A DNA stretch of 64,000 bases, from the NCBI RefSeq assembly GCF_000699445.3, contig NC_067196.1, positions 91,545,364 through 91,609,363 on the forward strand. Direction: 5' to 3'. Both the position numbers and the translations under genes were made by a program. The stretch comes from Schistosoma haematobium (Eukaryota; Platyhelminthes; Trematoda; Strigeidida; Schistosomatidae). The notes beneath the pieces are model-generated. The model did no database searches. It was given only the letters and a program-made list of their open reading frames with translations, and was not told where the DNA came from. Shown here one piece after another: positions 26,901 to 35,034 of the stretch (positions are counted from its first letter, which is position 1; every line of letters begins with the position of its first letter).

Positions 26901-29900
26901 TCAGTAGCTAAGTAGATAACGTGATGCCGCTTGAAGAGAACACCAATGGGTTCGAGTCCGCGAGTGAATATCGACTCTAAGATGTAGGCAAATCCAGCTG
27001 ACGACCCTTAAATAGGACGAAACGCGCGTTCTGAATTCTACTGCTAAGCATCATCTATCTTTACTTAGAATGTTTGTAACTCAAAGAAATATCGAGACAA
27101 TCCATATGGGATGCACATTTGCCAATAAGGGAGTGATCATTTGCAGTCCTAAACATCAATAAGAAGATTTAAACAAACAATACAAATTTACATGAATATC
27201 ACAATGGAAATACTTTCGCAGTGTTTAGATAGTTAATATATAGTACGAAAAATTCCAATTTTACCAACACTGAGTGATAATAACAGTTTCTATTCCATTA
27301 TACTTCTTACATAGCAGCACTTCTCCACTAATAGCATCAAAATACCGATAGTAAAACTCTAGAAAGTAATGAAAATATCAAAGCCACTCTATCCTGAAAC
27401 GTTTCTTAATTTCTTTAGTAAAATATTTATAATTTATACGAATTCTTTCCTAATTATCAGTACAGAGATATGTGCAGGTTATTGATTGTTACCAGTATCA
27501 CGAATCTCCCTGAATTAGATATCTATTGTAAATCAGGTAACATTAGATAGCTAGTTCATCGTAGTTTGCGACCCCTCAACAGCGGACATTCACCAATCTC
27601 CCACCAACGATCGAACTAAGGGTCTTTAGTCTCTCGACGAACTCTTATCTTCTCGAGTATAGAACTGGGATACAACTGTAGAAACACTTAACTTTAGCTG
27701 ATTCGTAACATTACACAACTATCTTTCATCATTCTCATTGAGTACCTGTCATACATTGACATATATGAACTTTATTGTTCATAACCTCTCCTTGATTGAA
27801 ATAACTTGAAAAGTTCAAGTGTGATGTATGAGATCACAAGTTGCAACAAAATTATAAAATCTTTTAATAAAATCTGAGAACTTTCTGCAAACCAGACATT
27901 TCGATTTCAATTCATGATGCATACTACTTATATCTATCGATAACAGTAGCATACACCATGATACTTCCTCGCTTATATCAATACACGTGGACAATTGCGG
28001 ACACTCATTCGATTGGAAAAATGTGGAAATCTTGGACAGAGGAAATTCCAAAACACACCAGAGGATTTTTAAAAGCCTGGCACTCAGGTCAATCAGCAAT
28101 CAACAAGCACATTGATATCGATCCAATTTATCAACGAATCAGGAAAATTATGCACAAATATAGGAACAAAAATCAAGTCAATGGGAGATACAACCAAAAC
28201 AAAGAAGTAAACAATGGCAGGTTTAAGGTTAACAAGAACCAATCAACGTCAAGGTGTTCAGAACAATCTATGAACCACATATGGAGAAATTCGAACACTT
28301 CACTTCTATCTGAAGTTTGTGCTGATGATGTCGTTCAGAAGAAGAACGATGAAAACTCCACGACTAAATCATTCAGCTCAAACTATAACTGATCTTTTTC
28401 TTTTACTTTATTATTATTATTCATTATCCATTGGAATGTTAAACAATCAATTTGATCAAAGAGACAAATCAATTGAACCGATAACATTTCTGTGTTTTGT
28501 TTTTCTTTCACTATCCTGTCAATGTTTATAATGGTAAATAAATATTTCTCTTTTTGTAAATAGAATCAACGTAATAAAATTTATGAGTTCTATTGTTTAC
28601 GTCATCAATTTCGTTTGAAAAAAAGAGAAGAAAATATTGTTGACATGACAACAATATTAAATAGATGATTCGATAAAATAGTTGACATGCCAAATATTTA
28701 TCAAAATAAATAAATAAGGAATGTAATTTAAGTGGATTAAAATTAAGAATGTCAAATGACAGATATGAATGAAAAATAAATAAAAAAATTCATATCATAA
28801 GGGGTATATTTGTGGATATTATAGTAATGTCAATAGTTAAGATCATGAGTCGATTGAAGCCAGATCAGCATGGAAAACCTGGAAGCATTGAACGGCCGTT
28901 TCATTCTAGTATGGGGCTCCTCAGCAGTGCTAGTCCATAAGCCCGCTTGTGAGATTCAAACCAAGAACCTATCAGTCTCACAATAGGACAAAACAACTAT
29001 CCAGTACTTTCAAATTTTCTATGATCACAACTACTAAAATAATATTTATTATTATTATTATTATTATTTAAAGTTAGACATTAACACCGTTGAATGTCGG
29101 TCACCTCAGTGATCTAGTGGTTAAGCTCTCTCACGCAAGACTGATAGATCATGGGATCATGGATGTGCACTGTTGAAGAGTCTCACAATAGGGAGAAGCG
29201 GTCATTCACTGCTTTCAGATTTTCGATAATGATCTAACTTCGATGAACTCATAGTTTCAACTATTGGAATTAATAAAATCTTCTGATTTATTATTATTAT
29301 TATTTAATATCAGATGGGTTTCTCGATATTATAGTATTTTCAATGGTTATGATCATGAATCAGTTGAAGCTAGACAACCATGAAAAACCTAGAAGCGCTG
29401 AACGGCCGTTTCATCCTATTGTGGGACTCCTCAACCGTGCACATCCACGACCTCACTCCCTATGAGATTCGAACCCAGAACCTACTGGTTACGTGCGCGA
29501 ACACTTAACCACTAGACAGACCACTGAGCCGTACGATTTCCAACTGTGTTAATGTCTAACTTCAATTAATCCACGAAATGGAACGATACTTATTGTTTTT
29601 CTCTCTGTTATACTTTTCTCTTACGGTTATAACCCAGCTATTCCTATTGCTTAGTATTCTCGGACACCAATTCACTCGACAAGTCCCCCAAACCAGAACA
29701 CGATTGAACAGGAAAATAGATAATATTCCAAATAACAAGATTAGATGGAAGTAAGAAGTACAATACAGAAAACGTTAGTATATTTCTAGGTTTTTTTTCA
29801 CATGAGAAGATTTCTAGAGTATACTCCAAGTATTGACTAACGCTGATTGGTTAATTCTTATCCAATCAGTGTGCAGCAAAGCAATCGTTCATTGAGCATA

Positions 29901-30728
29901 CTTTAATCTAGTTTATGTCCCATTAACACTCTCACTTTTGTCTTTCTTTGTTTTTTTTTGTTTTTTTTATAGATTACCTCATCATCATGGAAACAATTTT
30001 TTACTAAGAAACATTTATTCCATTCTATTAAATTCATTCAATCTATCATTTGTCAAAAATGTCATACAATTAAAAAGATTCATTTAATCATTATTAGTTG
30101 TACATTTATAGCATTCTTTACAATTGTTGGTAATGAACGTGTATTTGGTAAATTTATGTTTACTTATGCATTATATGGTCCTATACAATTAAATATTAAA
30201 GATAGTTATCTAATTAATCTTATATATTGGTTATGTTTTTGTATAGGACGTATTTTATTATTTCTATTAGCACTATGGATTAAAGCTACTATATTATTAT
30301 TAGTATTATGTATTGGTACATTATGTAGTTCCATTGGTTTAATTATATTACCTTATGAAAAATTATGGTTTTATTTATGTACAATATTATTTGGTTTATT
30401 TAAAAGTCCATTATTTCCAATTACCTTAGCAACTATTAATTATTCATATGAAATTAATGGTTTTTTAATTATTATAGTCAATTTTGGTAGTTCATTTGGT
30501 GCTACATTATTACAATTTATTACTGGTTATTTAATACATCAATATGGACAAATGATATTTCCATATTTAGTAACTAGTACATCATTATTATTATTGATTA
30601 CATCTATTATATTAATATTCAGTTTATTACATATTGGTAATCGATTTAAACATTTAAATCATATTATCATTGATACAATGAATGAATCAATCAATGAAAA
30701 TAATCAATACACTACTAATACTATTAAC

Positions 30729-30759
<31 letters not shown>

Positions 30760-30887
30760 ATAATAATAATGATAATGATAATAATACATCTCCTATAACC
30801 ATATTACCAAGATCAAAAGTGATTCAATCGAAATTCAATAAACAAATCAATTCGATCAATAATAATAATAATAATGAAAAATTATAA
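8855..30887 (+). CDS. MFSD4/NaGLT1-like major facilitator transporter (4 exons, 562 aa)
   Basis: Predicted multi-pass plasma- or endomembrane transporter of the major facilitator superfamily, closest in motif content to the MFSD4 / sodium-dependent glucose transporter 1 group. The substrate cannot be read from sequence. Exons join in frame at 8855-8977, 15393-15684, 22156-22514 and 29973-30887, all with GT..AG borders. Seen: N-lobe start [20 protein letters not shown] then LGPTLPTL; motif A-like [13 protein letters not shown] (residues 84-96); the family-typical [20 protein letters not shown] (about 128-147) and [13 protein letters not shown]-lobe signature [16 protein letters not shown] in exon 4; then several hydrophobic helices. 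The last roughly 75 residues form an Asn/Thr-rich hydrophilic tail encoded by AAT/ACT triplets. The ATG at 8855 is the first in-frame Met after a TAG at 8726. The nearest AATAAA I see downstream is at 31537, which would imply a long 3' UTR containing an RTE piece. Function is by family only. Confidence 0.9.
9050..9100 (-). mobile_element. RTE-A 3' tip in transporter intron 1
   Basis: ACTTACTAACTTACGCCTGT and the next bases match the reverse complement of the RTE-A terminus; only about 50 bp remain. Confidence 0.55.
9101..10106. other. Intron 1 stretch without recognised gene
   Basis: AT-rich. At about 9520-9610, ACAATTATACAATAAAAATA and nearby bases resemble 18778-18840, suggesting a short shared repeat. 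Nothing coding is supported. Confidence 0.4.
10107..10346 (-). mobile_element. RTE-A fragment, diverged
   Basis: Minus-strand RTE-A C-terminal region (reverse complement of the [11 protein letters not shown].. block), clearly older than the adjacent copy at 10422. Confidence 0.65.
10422..10884 (-). mobile_element. RTE-A 3' fragment, young subfamily
   Basis: Minus strand encodes [20 protein letters not shown], then [20 protein letters not shown], ending in the ACTTGACTTACTTATGTGTG tip. From about 10614 to 10884 it is almost base-for-base the same as 21214-21485. A frameshift splits the end of the coding frame. Confidence 0.82.
10925..11015 (+). repeat. Single arm of the foldback repeat seen at 42363-42734
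   Basis: Shares TATTTATAAAGCCTAATGAA and GAAAGCAATATTGTTC.CTTA with the right arm of the 42.4-kb foldback. Only one arm is present here. Confidence 0.5.
11185..11260 (-). mobile_element. RTE-B 3' tip
   Basis: (GTCA)n run followed by ACAACGTAGAACTAGGCATA and TGCATCGGTCCAAGTT, the reverse-complement terminus of RTE-B. Confidence 0.65.
11495..11690 (+). mobile_element. Two fused SINE-B fragments
   Basis: A minus-oriented tail (about 11495-11570) abuts a plus-oriented hammerhead-to-tail segment. The core CTGAGGA and GGACGAAAC survive, but stem II has lost its closing G-C pair. Confidence 0.65.
11840..12175 (-). mobile_element. Full-length SINE-B copy
   Basis: Complete on the minus strand: leader, box A-like GGTCTAAAGGTTAAGCG, box B-like GAGTTCGAATCTCGC, then hammerhead CTGAGGA / GTCC-GGAC / GCAAC. 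The invariant GAAA has become GCAA, so the ribozyme is predicted inactive. Confidence 0.78.
12176..12564. other. AT-rich stretch with a GAT microsatellite
   Basis: Holds a (GAT)n run at about 12447-12472; otherwise nothing recognised. Confidence 0.5.
12565..12665 (-). mobile_element. SINE-A fragment
   Basis: Minus-strand ribozyme segment of the Sm-alpha-like family, flanked by GGATAATAATTAGCAATGG on one side and the start of the SINE body on the other. Confidence 0.7.
12601..12643 (-). ncRNA. SINE-A hammerhead ribozyme motif, near-intact
   Basis: In order on the minus strand: stem I strand TTCAG, core CTGACGA, stem II GTCT/GGAC with loop GAAATA, core GAA, stem III AC..AT with loop GTGC, cleavage triplet ATC, stem I strand CTGGA. 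Every catalytic core base is present and stems I and II pair (two G-U wobbles). Only the second pair of the 2-bp stem III is a C-A mismatch. It lies antisense to the transporter intron. Activity is uncertain. Confidence 0.6.
12850..12985 (+). mobile_element. SINE-B 3' part
   Basis: Retains GAAACAGCCGTCCAGTCCTT and the tail to CCCCTTCTGATAAT; the head is missing. Confidence 0.6.
12990..14029. other. Intron 1 stretch without recognised feature
   Basis: AT-rich. An 84-aa open frame at 13210-13464 shows no family signature. TGATTGGCTGG near 13376 is CCAAT-like but isolated. Confidence 0.4.
14030..14095 (-). mobile_element. SINE-B tail fragment
   Basis: TCAGAAGGGGTTTTGTGGAG through GAGTCGATTACAGCTAGACC is the reverse complement of the SINE-B 3' tail. 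Confidence 0.6.
14390..15210 (+). mobile_element. RTE-B 3' fragment plus second terminus
   Basis: Decayed plus-strand frame reading [33 protein letters not shown] and scattered WGPRD/DMAQN-like remnants, with several stops and frameshifts. The 3' UTR ends in a GTTGTTACTGACTGACC tip near 15090. A second, separate RTE-B terminus follows at about 15090-15205. Confidence 0.72.
15393..15684 (+). CDS. Transporter exon 2 (residues 42-139 in part)
   Basis: Acceptor TTTTTTAG|GGATTA and donor ACAACAA|GTAAGT leave a phase-1 codon that becomes Ser when joined to exon 3. It covers the end of TM1, an extracellular-type loop ([11 protein letters not shown]), TM2 with the motif A-like turn, and two more helices. 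Confidence 0.92.
15747..16224 (-). mobile_element. RTE-A 5'-truncated insertion in intron 2, likely 8-bp target duplication
   Basis: Minus-oriented RTE-A end with (ACTT)n tip. AATTACTT flanks it at 15747-15754 and 16217-16224, consistent with a target-site duplication, although it overlaps the tip repeat on the left. About 440 bp are nearly identical to 20503-20945 in the same intron. Confidence 0.78.
16315..16671 (+). pseudogene. Penelope-like element, C-terminal GIY-YIG endonuclease remnant
   Basis: One frame runs from about 16315 to a TAA at 16669, with one internal TAG at about 16540. It reads [62 protein letters not shown], then [20 protein letters not shown] and [14 protein letters not shown]. 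This order (RT tail, GIY-YIG-like core with spaced cysteines, ExH-type helix, IY.VPK end) matches the endonuclease end of Penelope-like elements known in schistosomes. The YIG tyrosine is Cys here. It is dead because of the in-frame stop. Confidence 0.65.
16965..17160 (+). mobile_element. SINE-C copy with degraded hammerhead
   Basis: tRNA-like head GGATAGCTCAGTGGTAAC, anticodon-like arm TCTGACTGTGAAGC and box B-like GGGATCGAATCC, followed by CTGACGA, perfect stem II GTGC/GCAC and GAAAC. The cleavage triplet and stem III are changed (CTC), and the first stem I pair is lost. Confidence 0.75.
17161..19055. other. Long intron 2 stretch without recognised gene
   Basis: AT-rich sequence with only short open frames. 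A weak tRNA-like segment near 17880-17950 may be an old SINE-B remnant. No coding exon with usable splice sites was seen. Confidence 0.4.
19060..19270 (-). mobile_element. SINE-B copy, inactive hammerhead
   Basis: Minus-strand copy with intact box B (GGATTTGAATCCAGG seen on plus) and core CTGAGGA/GAAAC. The GTC cleavage segment is lost. Confidence 0.72.
19745..20045. mobile_element. SINE-B interrupted by antisense RTE-B fragment
   Basis: A plus-strand SINE-B head (19745-19888; box B GGTTCGAACCC) stops at GCACTGCTGAGAAG, exactly inside the hammerhead. From 19889 the sequence becomes minus-strand RTE-B (reverse of RWRRC...DMAQN...). A junction inside the ribozyme is notable. Confidence 0.68.
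20045..20240 (+). repeat. Dispersed repeat R5
   Basis: Direct copy of the 4740-4990 repeat with small indels, down to TTCATAAATTATAATCTCGC. Confidence 0.55.
20503..20995 (-). mobile_element. RTE-A 3' fragment in intron 2
   Basis: Same orientation as 15747-16224 and nearly identical to it over about 440 bp (the few differences include GGAGGGGC/GGAGGAGC and ATCCGG/ATCAGG). The (ACTT)n tip starts at 20503. Confidence 0.82.
21015..21892 (-). mobile_element. Recent 5'-truncated RTE-A insertion with 12-bp target duplication
   Basis: Element 21027-21880 is bracketed by perfect copies of ATAATCTACGGT (21015-21026 and 21881-21892). The minus strand keeps a 252-codon open frame (21847-21089) that begins at the RT active-site region ([10 protein letters not shown]). 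It continues through [54 protein letters not shown] and a KNW-type end. Because of 5' truncation it lacks endonuclease and most of RT, so it cannot transpose by itself. The intact frame and clean duplication point to recent arrival. Confidence 0.9.
22156..22514 (+). CDS. Transporter exon 3 (residues 139-258)
   Basis: Acceptor ATTGTAG|GCGGTA; donor TCCAAG|GTAAAT, phase 0. It encodes the conserved [18 protein letters not shown] region, a helix with [10 protein letters not shown], a hydrophilic Asn/Thr-rich loop ([13 protein letters not shown], possible N-glycosylation at NIT and NHS), and a helix [17 protein letters not shown]. Confidence 0.92.
22581..22705 (+). mobile_element. RTE-A 3' tip just after exon 3
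   Basis: [16 protein letters not shown] coding remnant, then CACGAGGAGTAACAGGCGTA and (AGTA)n, only 66 bp past the exon 3 donor site. Confidence 0.75.
22840..23335 (-). mobile_element. RTE-B 3' end, left arm of an inverted pair
   Basis: (CAGT)n tip at 22843, then 3' UTR and coding remnant on the minus strand. It pairs with the inverted copy at 24005-24430. Confidence 0.75.
24005..24430 (+). mobile_element. RTE-B 3' end, right arm of an inverted pair
   Basis: Plus-strand copy whose alternative frame [20 protein letters not shown] is identical to that of the minus copy at 22934-23188. It ends in (CTGA)n at about 24412-24428. Confidence 0.78.
24431..25604. other. Intron 3 stretch without recognised feature
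   Basis: Two open frames of 60-80 codons (24469-24651, 24693-24935) have no family signature I recognise and no matching splice context for this gene. Confidence 0.4.
25605..26034 (-). mobile_element. SINE-A copy with inverted second tail
   Basis: The minus-strand unit (about 25610-25935) has box B GGACTCGAACCCAGTACC and a decayed hammerhead (core TTGACGA, GGAAC). A plus-oriented tail (25935-26034) folds back on the minus-oriented tail through GGACTGCAATTGATCAG and its complement. Confidence 0.75.
26035..26440 (-). mobile_element. Full-length SINE-B, part of a duplicated composite
   Basis: Minus-strand copy with leader, head and hammerhead (core C3 changed, so inactive). With the flanking linker and SINE-A tail it mirrors 5500-6055. 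Confidence 0.76.
26655..27200. mobile_element. Head-to-head inverted SINE-A pair
   Basis: A minus copy (26655-26845) faces a plus copy (26825-27200). The plus copy keeps CTGACGA and GGACGAAACGCGCG, but stem II (CCCT/GGAC) no longer pairs well and the triplet is GTT. Confidence 0.7.
27201..27956. other. No recognised feature
   Basis: AT-rich intron 3 sequence. CCAGACATTTCGATTTCAAT at about 27893 begins a segment that also occurs, diverged, near 41285-41340. Confidence 0.4.
27957..28395 (+). repeat. Coding-like dispersed repeat, longest copy (144 codons)
   Basis: An open frame from an ATG at 27958 to a stop at 28390. The N-terminal half contains [20 protein letters not shown], the middle is basic and Asn-rich, and the end reads [20 protein letters not shown]. 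Shorter, more decayed relatives occur near 47996-48193, 52768-52850, 57335-57445, 63484-63575 and 63576-63824. I do not recognise the protein. It may be an unnamed mobile-element frame or a spread gene fragment. It lies in transporter intron 3, sense strand. Confidence 0.55.
28795..29585. mobile_element. Cluster of SINE-B copies in both orientations
   Basis: Minus copy at 28795-28990, a short plus piece at 28980-29035, plus copy at 29070-29280 and minus copy at 29310-29585, separated by (ATT)n runs at 29045-29070 and 29288-29312. All hammerheads are altered: for example the 29.4-kb copy has U at core position 3, and the 28.9-kb copy has a broken stem II. Confidence 0.7.
29973..30887 (+). CDS. 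Transporter exon 4 (residues 259-562, stop TAA)
   Basis: Acceptor TTTTATAG|ATTACC. It encodes the cytosolic linker ([13 protein letters not shown]), the C-terminal six-helix lobe starting at [20 protein letters not shown], and the Asn/Thr-rich tail ending NNNNNNEKL. The frame runs 61 codons upstream of the first internal Met to the acceptor without a stop. Confidence 0.92.
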
Positions 30888-31089
30888 AATTTGAATTGAT
30901 TGATTTATTGATTTTTTTTCTTCATTTTTTTATTATTTCATATTGGATAATCAATAATTATGAATTATGTGAATAGTAGAGTTCGTATATAGAAGAGAGA
31001 ATTTTCTAGGTAAATAATATTATTGATTTTTATTTTGAATTTTTTTCTTTTTTTTAAAAAAAACAAACAAACAATATTTCATTTTTATT

Positions 31090-31447
<358 letters not shown>

Positions 31448-31597
31448 TTACTTTTTTTTCTTTTTTTTGAAAAAAAAGAAAAAAAAATTTTTTTTTGTGA
31501 TCTCGGTGTAATCATGTTATATTGTTATTTCATTGGAATAAATTATCTTTGAAATTAATGGTGATTTAGTGTTGAGTCTTAGAGTTTTTAATTGTAT

Positions 31598-32124
31598 TGT
31601 GGGGCCCATTATTTTGTTGTCGTTTAGATGGAACGATGTTGTCGAAAAGGCTCTCCACTTTAGTGGCTCGAGATCTGACTCCAAGGAGATCGTATGAATG
31701 TTTGTTATCGAAATATATATGTCGCCTATCCTCTTATATAATCCATCGACTTAAAACGCGTTAGTCAATAACAGATTTAGATAAGTCGAATAACAAGAAT
31801 GGACTTGTGAATACATATATTTCATATATGAAGCGAATGGAACAGAGTGAAGAGAAAGGACTCAGAGTGCAGATGGCAGGTAAGCCATCACCCATTCAAC
31901 CAAGCGTTAATCAATATTTATAGGCACACAAAAATAAGTTACAGACATGTGATGAGTAATGGGATAAGAAGTGTACACACACCTACCAGGATCATATAAA
32001 AACAGTCAAGATTGATAAGCGAATAAATAACAAGGTCGGAATGTGACTCGAGTAGAATGAATGGAATGGGCTGTCCGAAAGCCAGAATAAACTATATGGG
32101 CTTAACATAATAACCAACACTACA
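31598..32124 (-). mobile_element. Solo LTR, 527 bp, with 4-bp target duplication
   Basis: On the minus strand it starts TGTAGTGTTGGTTATTATG and ends GGGCCCCACA (5'-TG..CA-3'). It is flanked by GTAT at 31594-31597 and 32125-32128. Relatives at 43093-43605, 53268-53752 and 56000-56590 share internal blocks. No internal retrotransposon coding region adjoins it. The superfamily cannot be read from the LTR alone; a 4-bp duplication would fit a Gypsy-type element. Confidence 0.75.
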
Positions 32125-32372
32125 GTATAATAATTGAATATTATGTATATGTTATAACGCTTAAAGTTCTTTGTTGGAACAAATGCGATATGAATTTATC
32201 TGAGACAAATATCTACATTAGACGCTCTCCCAATGTTCATTCTAAAGGACTTCAATACAACTCAGATTAAGAATATGTGATTAGTCTAACTAGAATGTAA
32301 TTATATTTCCATATCAAAAATCATCGACACAATCCAAAAACAATGAACAAACAATAATAATAATGATAAGAT

Positions 32373-32595
32373 GGTGGTTGGAGGTAGTCAACAGGAAACC
32401 CGGGTCCAGGGTATCCTGTTGACTACCTCCAACAACCATCTAAATCTCAATACATAGTGCCCGCAGTGTCTAGTCACCTAGACTGGTGGCCTTATTGCAA
32501 CATGATCGATAACATTCGATCTGCACTAATAATGACTAGACAAGCATGACATTGATCACCACCCAGTGGTCAATCAGTTGTGGTAATAATGATAA
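32373..32595. mobile_element. SINE-C fragments, inverted 3' ends
   Basis: 32373-32404 is the reverse complement of the SINE-C 3' end, and 32405-32443 is the same end in plus orientation (CTGTTGACTACCTCCAAC). A minus-oriented leader with the TTGATCAC/GTGATCAA hairpin follows at about 32490-32595. Confidence 0.65.
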
Positions 32596-32754
32596 GGATA
32601 GGAGAATATATCACTCATCTAATGCTTGTCAGATTATCTATAACTTTGATTAAGCAAACAACTATTCATTATCATCTTCGCCAAACATCAGTATATGTGT
32701 TTATATTTAATGTATTATATTAATATAATTCAGTAGGTTAAGATAATGAAGTTA

Positions 32755-33172
32755 GTGAATCAGTCATTAACAACGTAGAACTTCATACGTACGTACGTAC
32801 ATCAGTTCAAGTTGCCATACCACATTATCACACACATGCATTTGTCGATTCAAATCCCGTAGTGGTAGAGGATGTAAAAGTATAAGCAGTAAGCGGAAAC
32901 ATTAGGGTTTGAAGATGGTTTTCAGGGAGTATAATCCAGTGGGATAAATTTAGAAAGAGAAAAAGAAAAGCAACATGAAGAATTCAGAAGACTGGAATTT
33001 GGGAGAATACAAAGAGTGTATGCACCTGAACCACTGCAAATGATTTTGAGTCATGTCATTCAAGGTCTCCAACCATCGGTTGCTATCATCTCGCGCATCC
33101 CAACCAGGTAGTTTACACCTACGAACATGGCTCATACAGTCCACTGATCAGTGACTTCATGGGTTTGTACCC
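32755..33172 (-). mobile_element. RTE-B 3' fragment
   Basis: Tip-side ACAACGTAGAACTTCATACG, then 3' UTR and a minus frame reading [20 protein letters not shown]. Confidence 0.73.
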
Positions 33173-33599
33173 CATGATAATGAACAAACAGTTTTTGATT
33201 CCCAACATGTACATCGTCGTTACTTCATTGTACAATTTTTTTTGACCAACACTCAAAATATCCTGGAGTATATTTGATAAGGTTATATGATTAAAATAAT
33301 AAGTCTAAGGAACAGATATCTCAACATTCCTTGTATCTAACCATTTGTTCATTAATATTTTGTATATTCTCTACGATTGTGATATATTTGAAAATGACTG
33401 ATCAGGTTAAATCATGATTATTAACTATGATAGAATAAAACCTCATGCAGATATTAATGAATAAAGTATATTTTTTGCAAATTTTCCCACTAGATGTAAC
33501 TCAATAGCTTAGCGGACAACATACTTAAATTTGAGTCAGTGAATAAATGATTTGAATCTAACGGCATATGTTAATATTTTGATGAAATAAATTTATCCT
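33173..33599. other. No recognised feature
   Basis: AT-rich intergenic sequence. Confidence 0.4.
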
Positions 33600-34465
33600 A
33601 ATTGAACAAGTTTATTACCCTTCGTGAAGAAGTAGAAGCCCTCCATCAGCTTTCGCCATCCAAATCTGTCCTAGGTAATTCTTTCCGGTTATTTCCAATT
33701 GCTATTCATACTTTTCATGTCTACCCCCATTTTTTTAAACTCAGTGTCTTCCTTATTCTTTCTGTTTTCCCTTCAGCATTCCAAGTTAACGGTTACTTCG
33801 TGATGCAGTTTGATGATTTCCTCAATTTGTGTCATATCCACTTCTAACATCTTTTCTTAACTTCCTCTTCAGGTGGAATCTAGTTTGTTCTGCTCAACAT
33901 TATTTTGTCACTGACGGTATTCGGTCAACAGACATTGAGTATCATGTGTAGACAATAGTTTATAAATACTTGTAAACGTTTGATGATGGTTGTAGTAGTT
34001 CTCCATGTTTCAGCTCCATACATCAAAACCGTCTTGACGTTCGTATTAAAGATTCTGACTAACATTGGTTGATAATTGTTTTGATTTCCATGTGTTCTTC
34101 AACGGTAGGAATTCTGTCCTTACTTTACCAGTCCTTAGTTTTACATCTGCATCAGATCCTCCTTGTTCATCGATGCTGCTTCATATGTACGTGAGACTCC
34201 ACATTTTCCAGTGTTTCTACTCCAAGTGTGATTGGTTTGGTTAGTGTTCACCGTGTTGTATTTGAGGATGTTGTTTTTGCCCTTTTATACGTTGAACTCT
34301 ACCTATGTAGAGGCTGCTGCTACTACACTGGTTGTCCCAACCTGCATTTATTTTGGTATGTATGGAATACAGCGGCTACGTCATCTGTGAAGTCCAAATC
34401 GTCTAGTTGCATGTAAGCTATCGATTGTATTCTGCGTTTCCTCTCAAATGTCGAGGTCTTCCTAT
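33600..34465 (-). mobile_element. RTE-A 3' fragment, old copy
   Basis: Same extent as the 21-kb copy, from the FADD-adjacent region to the terminus, but with many frame breaks and no (ACTT)n tip. Confidence 0.75.
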
Positions 34466-34524
34466 CCTAGTCAAATAAACTTATTTACCATACTATAAAA
34501 AGAGAAATGTACATATTTTTGAAC

Positions 34525-34840
34525 ATAAACCATCTATTTCAATTGTTGTGATCATGAGCCAATTGAAGCTAGATCACCAGGCAAACCCTGGAAACACTGG
34601 ACGGCTGTTTCGTCATATGGTGGGACTCCCCAGAAGTACGCATCCACGACCAAGCCTCGCGGGATCCGAACACAAGACCTATCAGTCTCGCGCGTGAGCG
34701 CTTAACCATTAAACCATTGAGCCGGCATCTAGTGAGAAGCACTGACTAGTGGAGGTTTTCTATGGTGGTTTGTCTTAAACTGACTCATGATCTCAACTAT
34801 TGAAATTGCTACAATCTCCACTAAACTCTTTCTGATGATA
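34525..34840. mobile_element. SINE-B copies
   Basis: Minus copy 34525-34745 (hammerhead core CTGGGGA, inactive) followed by a plus tail fragment 34750-34840. Confidence 0.68.
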
Positions 34841-35034
34841 AACCATCTGTGTTTGTTTTTTGCAAAAAATTGAGAATTTCTGTATACGTGATAGGACATG
34901 ATGTATATTACAATTGAACCCTTATATTTCAGTCATTATTTAATCCATATTGAATAATGTTTACAATCAAGAATTAACCCAAATTAAACCAACATTTCAT
35001 TAGATATTTGGTTAAAAACACGAAGTTCAACGAA

